Assembly (NCBI GenBank): GCA_913040875.1
Contig: CAJWHX010000202.1
Location: 1 to 6,498, forward strand
DNA length: 6,498 nucleotides
Source: an uncultured Pseudomonadota bacterium
Lineage (GTDB): Bacteria > Myxococcota > UBA796
Direction of reading: 5' to 3'
The notes beneath the pieces are model-generated. The model was not told where the DNA came from and made no database searches. It saw only the letters and a list, made by a program, of their open reading frames with translations. Position 1 is the stretch's first letter, and every line of letters begins with the position of its first letter. Positions 6,405 to 6,498 of the stretch are shown here, piece after piece. The translations under genes were made by a program, and so were the position numbers.

Positions 6405-6498
6405 TTATACTGCCCTATCACGGACCGAAAAGGTGATGTCGCAGTCCGGAAGCGCACATTGCAATTTGACTATATCTCCAGTGGAGATTGGATTGCGG
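6405..6498 (-). CDS. C-terminal end of an LRR protein (partial, gene starts outside window)
   Basis: The minus strand is open from the right edge to a TAA at 6407-6405, giving 30 residues. They begin RNPISTGDIVKLQCALPDC and continue for eleven more. The pattern NPxS..DI.KLQ.ALPDC.I is the usual last-repeat and capping sequence of bacterial leucine-rich repeat proteins. It matches the tail of the LRR protein at 1789-830 (STSQIEEIQTALPDCKI), with 10 of 18 aligned residues identical. The body of the gene lies beyond the window, so its length, N-terminal domain and repeat number are unknown. It is on the same strand as all other genes here and ends 116 bases before the start of the 1152-residue protein. 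It is too short for ordinary ORF calling. The identification rests on the tail motif alone, but the other two minus-strand frames stop early and do not resemble a known family. Confidence 0.75.
   Translation of the reverse strand, partial: RNPISTGDIVKLQCALPDCDITFSVRDRAV

Overview
The window is bacterial DNA of moderate-to-low G+C. Its genes are tightly packed and all on the minus strand, with Shine-Dalgarno-like sites and one ATGA stop/start overlap. I cannot place the organism from this sequence. I see no tRNA, rRNA, CRISPR array, insertion sequence or integrase.

In order of transcription (right to left): (1) 6498-6405, the last 30 codons of a gene that begins outside the window. Its tail looks like the C-terminal end of a leucine-rich repeat (LRR) protein. 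(2) A 116-base spacer. (3) 6288-2830, a very large protein (1152 aa) that I do not recognise. It has about 1000 mainly soluble residues followed by four probable membrane helices at the C-terminus. (4) A 39-base spacer. (5) 2790-1786, an LRR protein of 334 aa. (6) 1789-830, a second LRR protein of 319 aa that overlaps the previous gene by 4 bases. (7) A 186-base spacer with a perfect 14-base palindrome. (8) 643 to the left edge, a third LRR protein (first 214 codons), cut off by the window end.

The theme is an array of at least four LRR genes around one giant membrane protein. The three LRR proteins whose N-termini are visible share a helical region of about 80-95 residues before the repeats, so they are probably paralogues from local duplication. 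LRR domains usually bind other proteins. An inferred, unproven reading is that the LRR proteins are soluble recognition or adaptor partners of the membrane protein. No enzyme, NTPase or kinase motif is visible in any of the genes, so the biochemical function is open.
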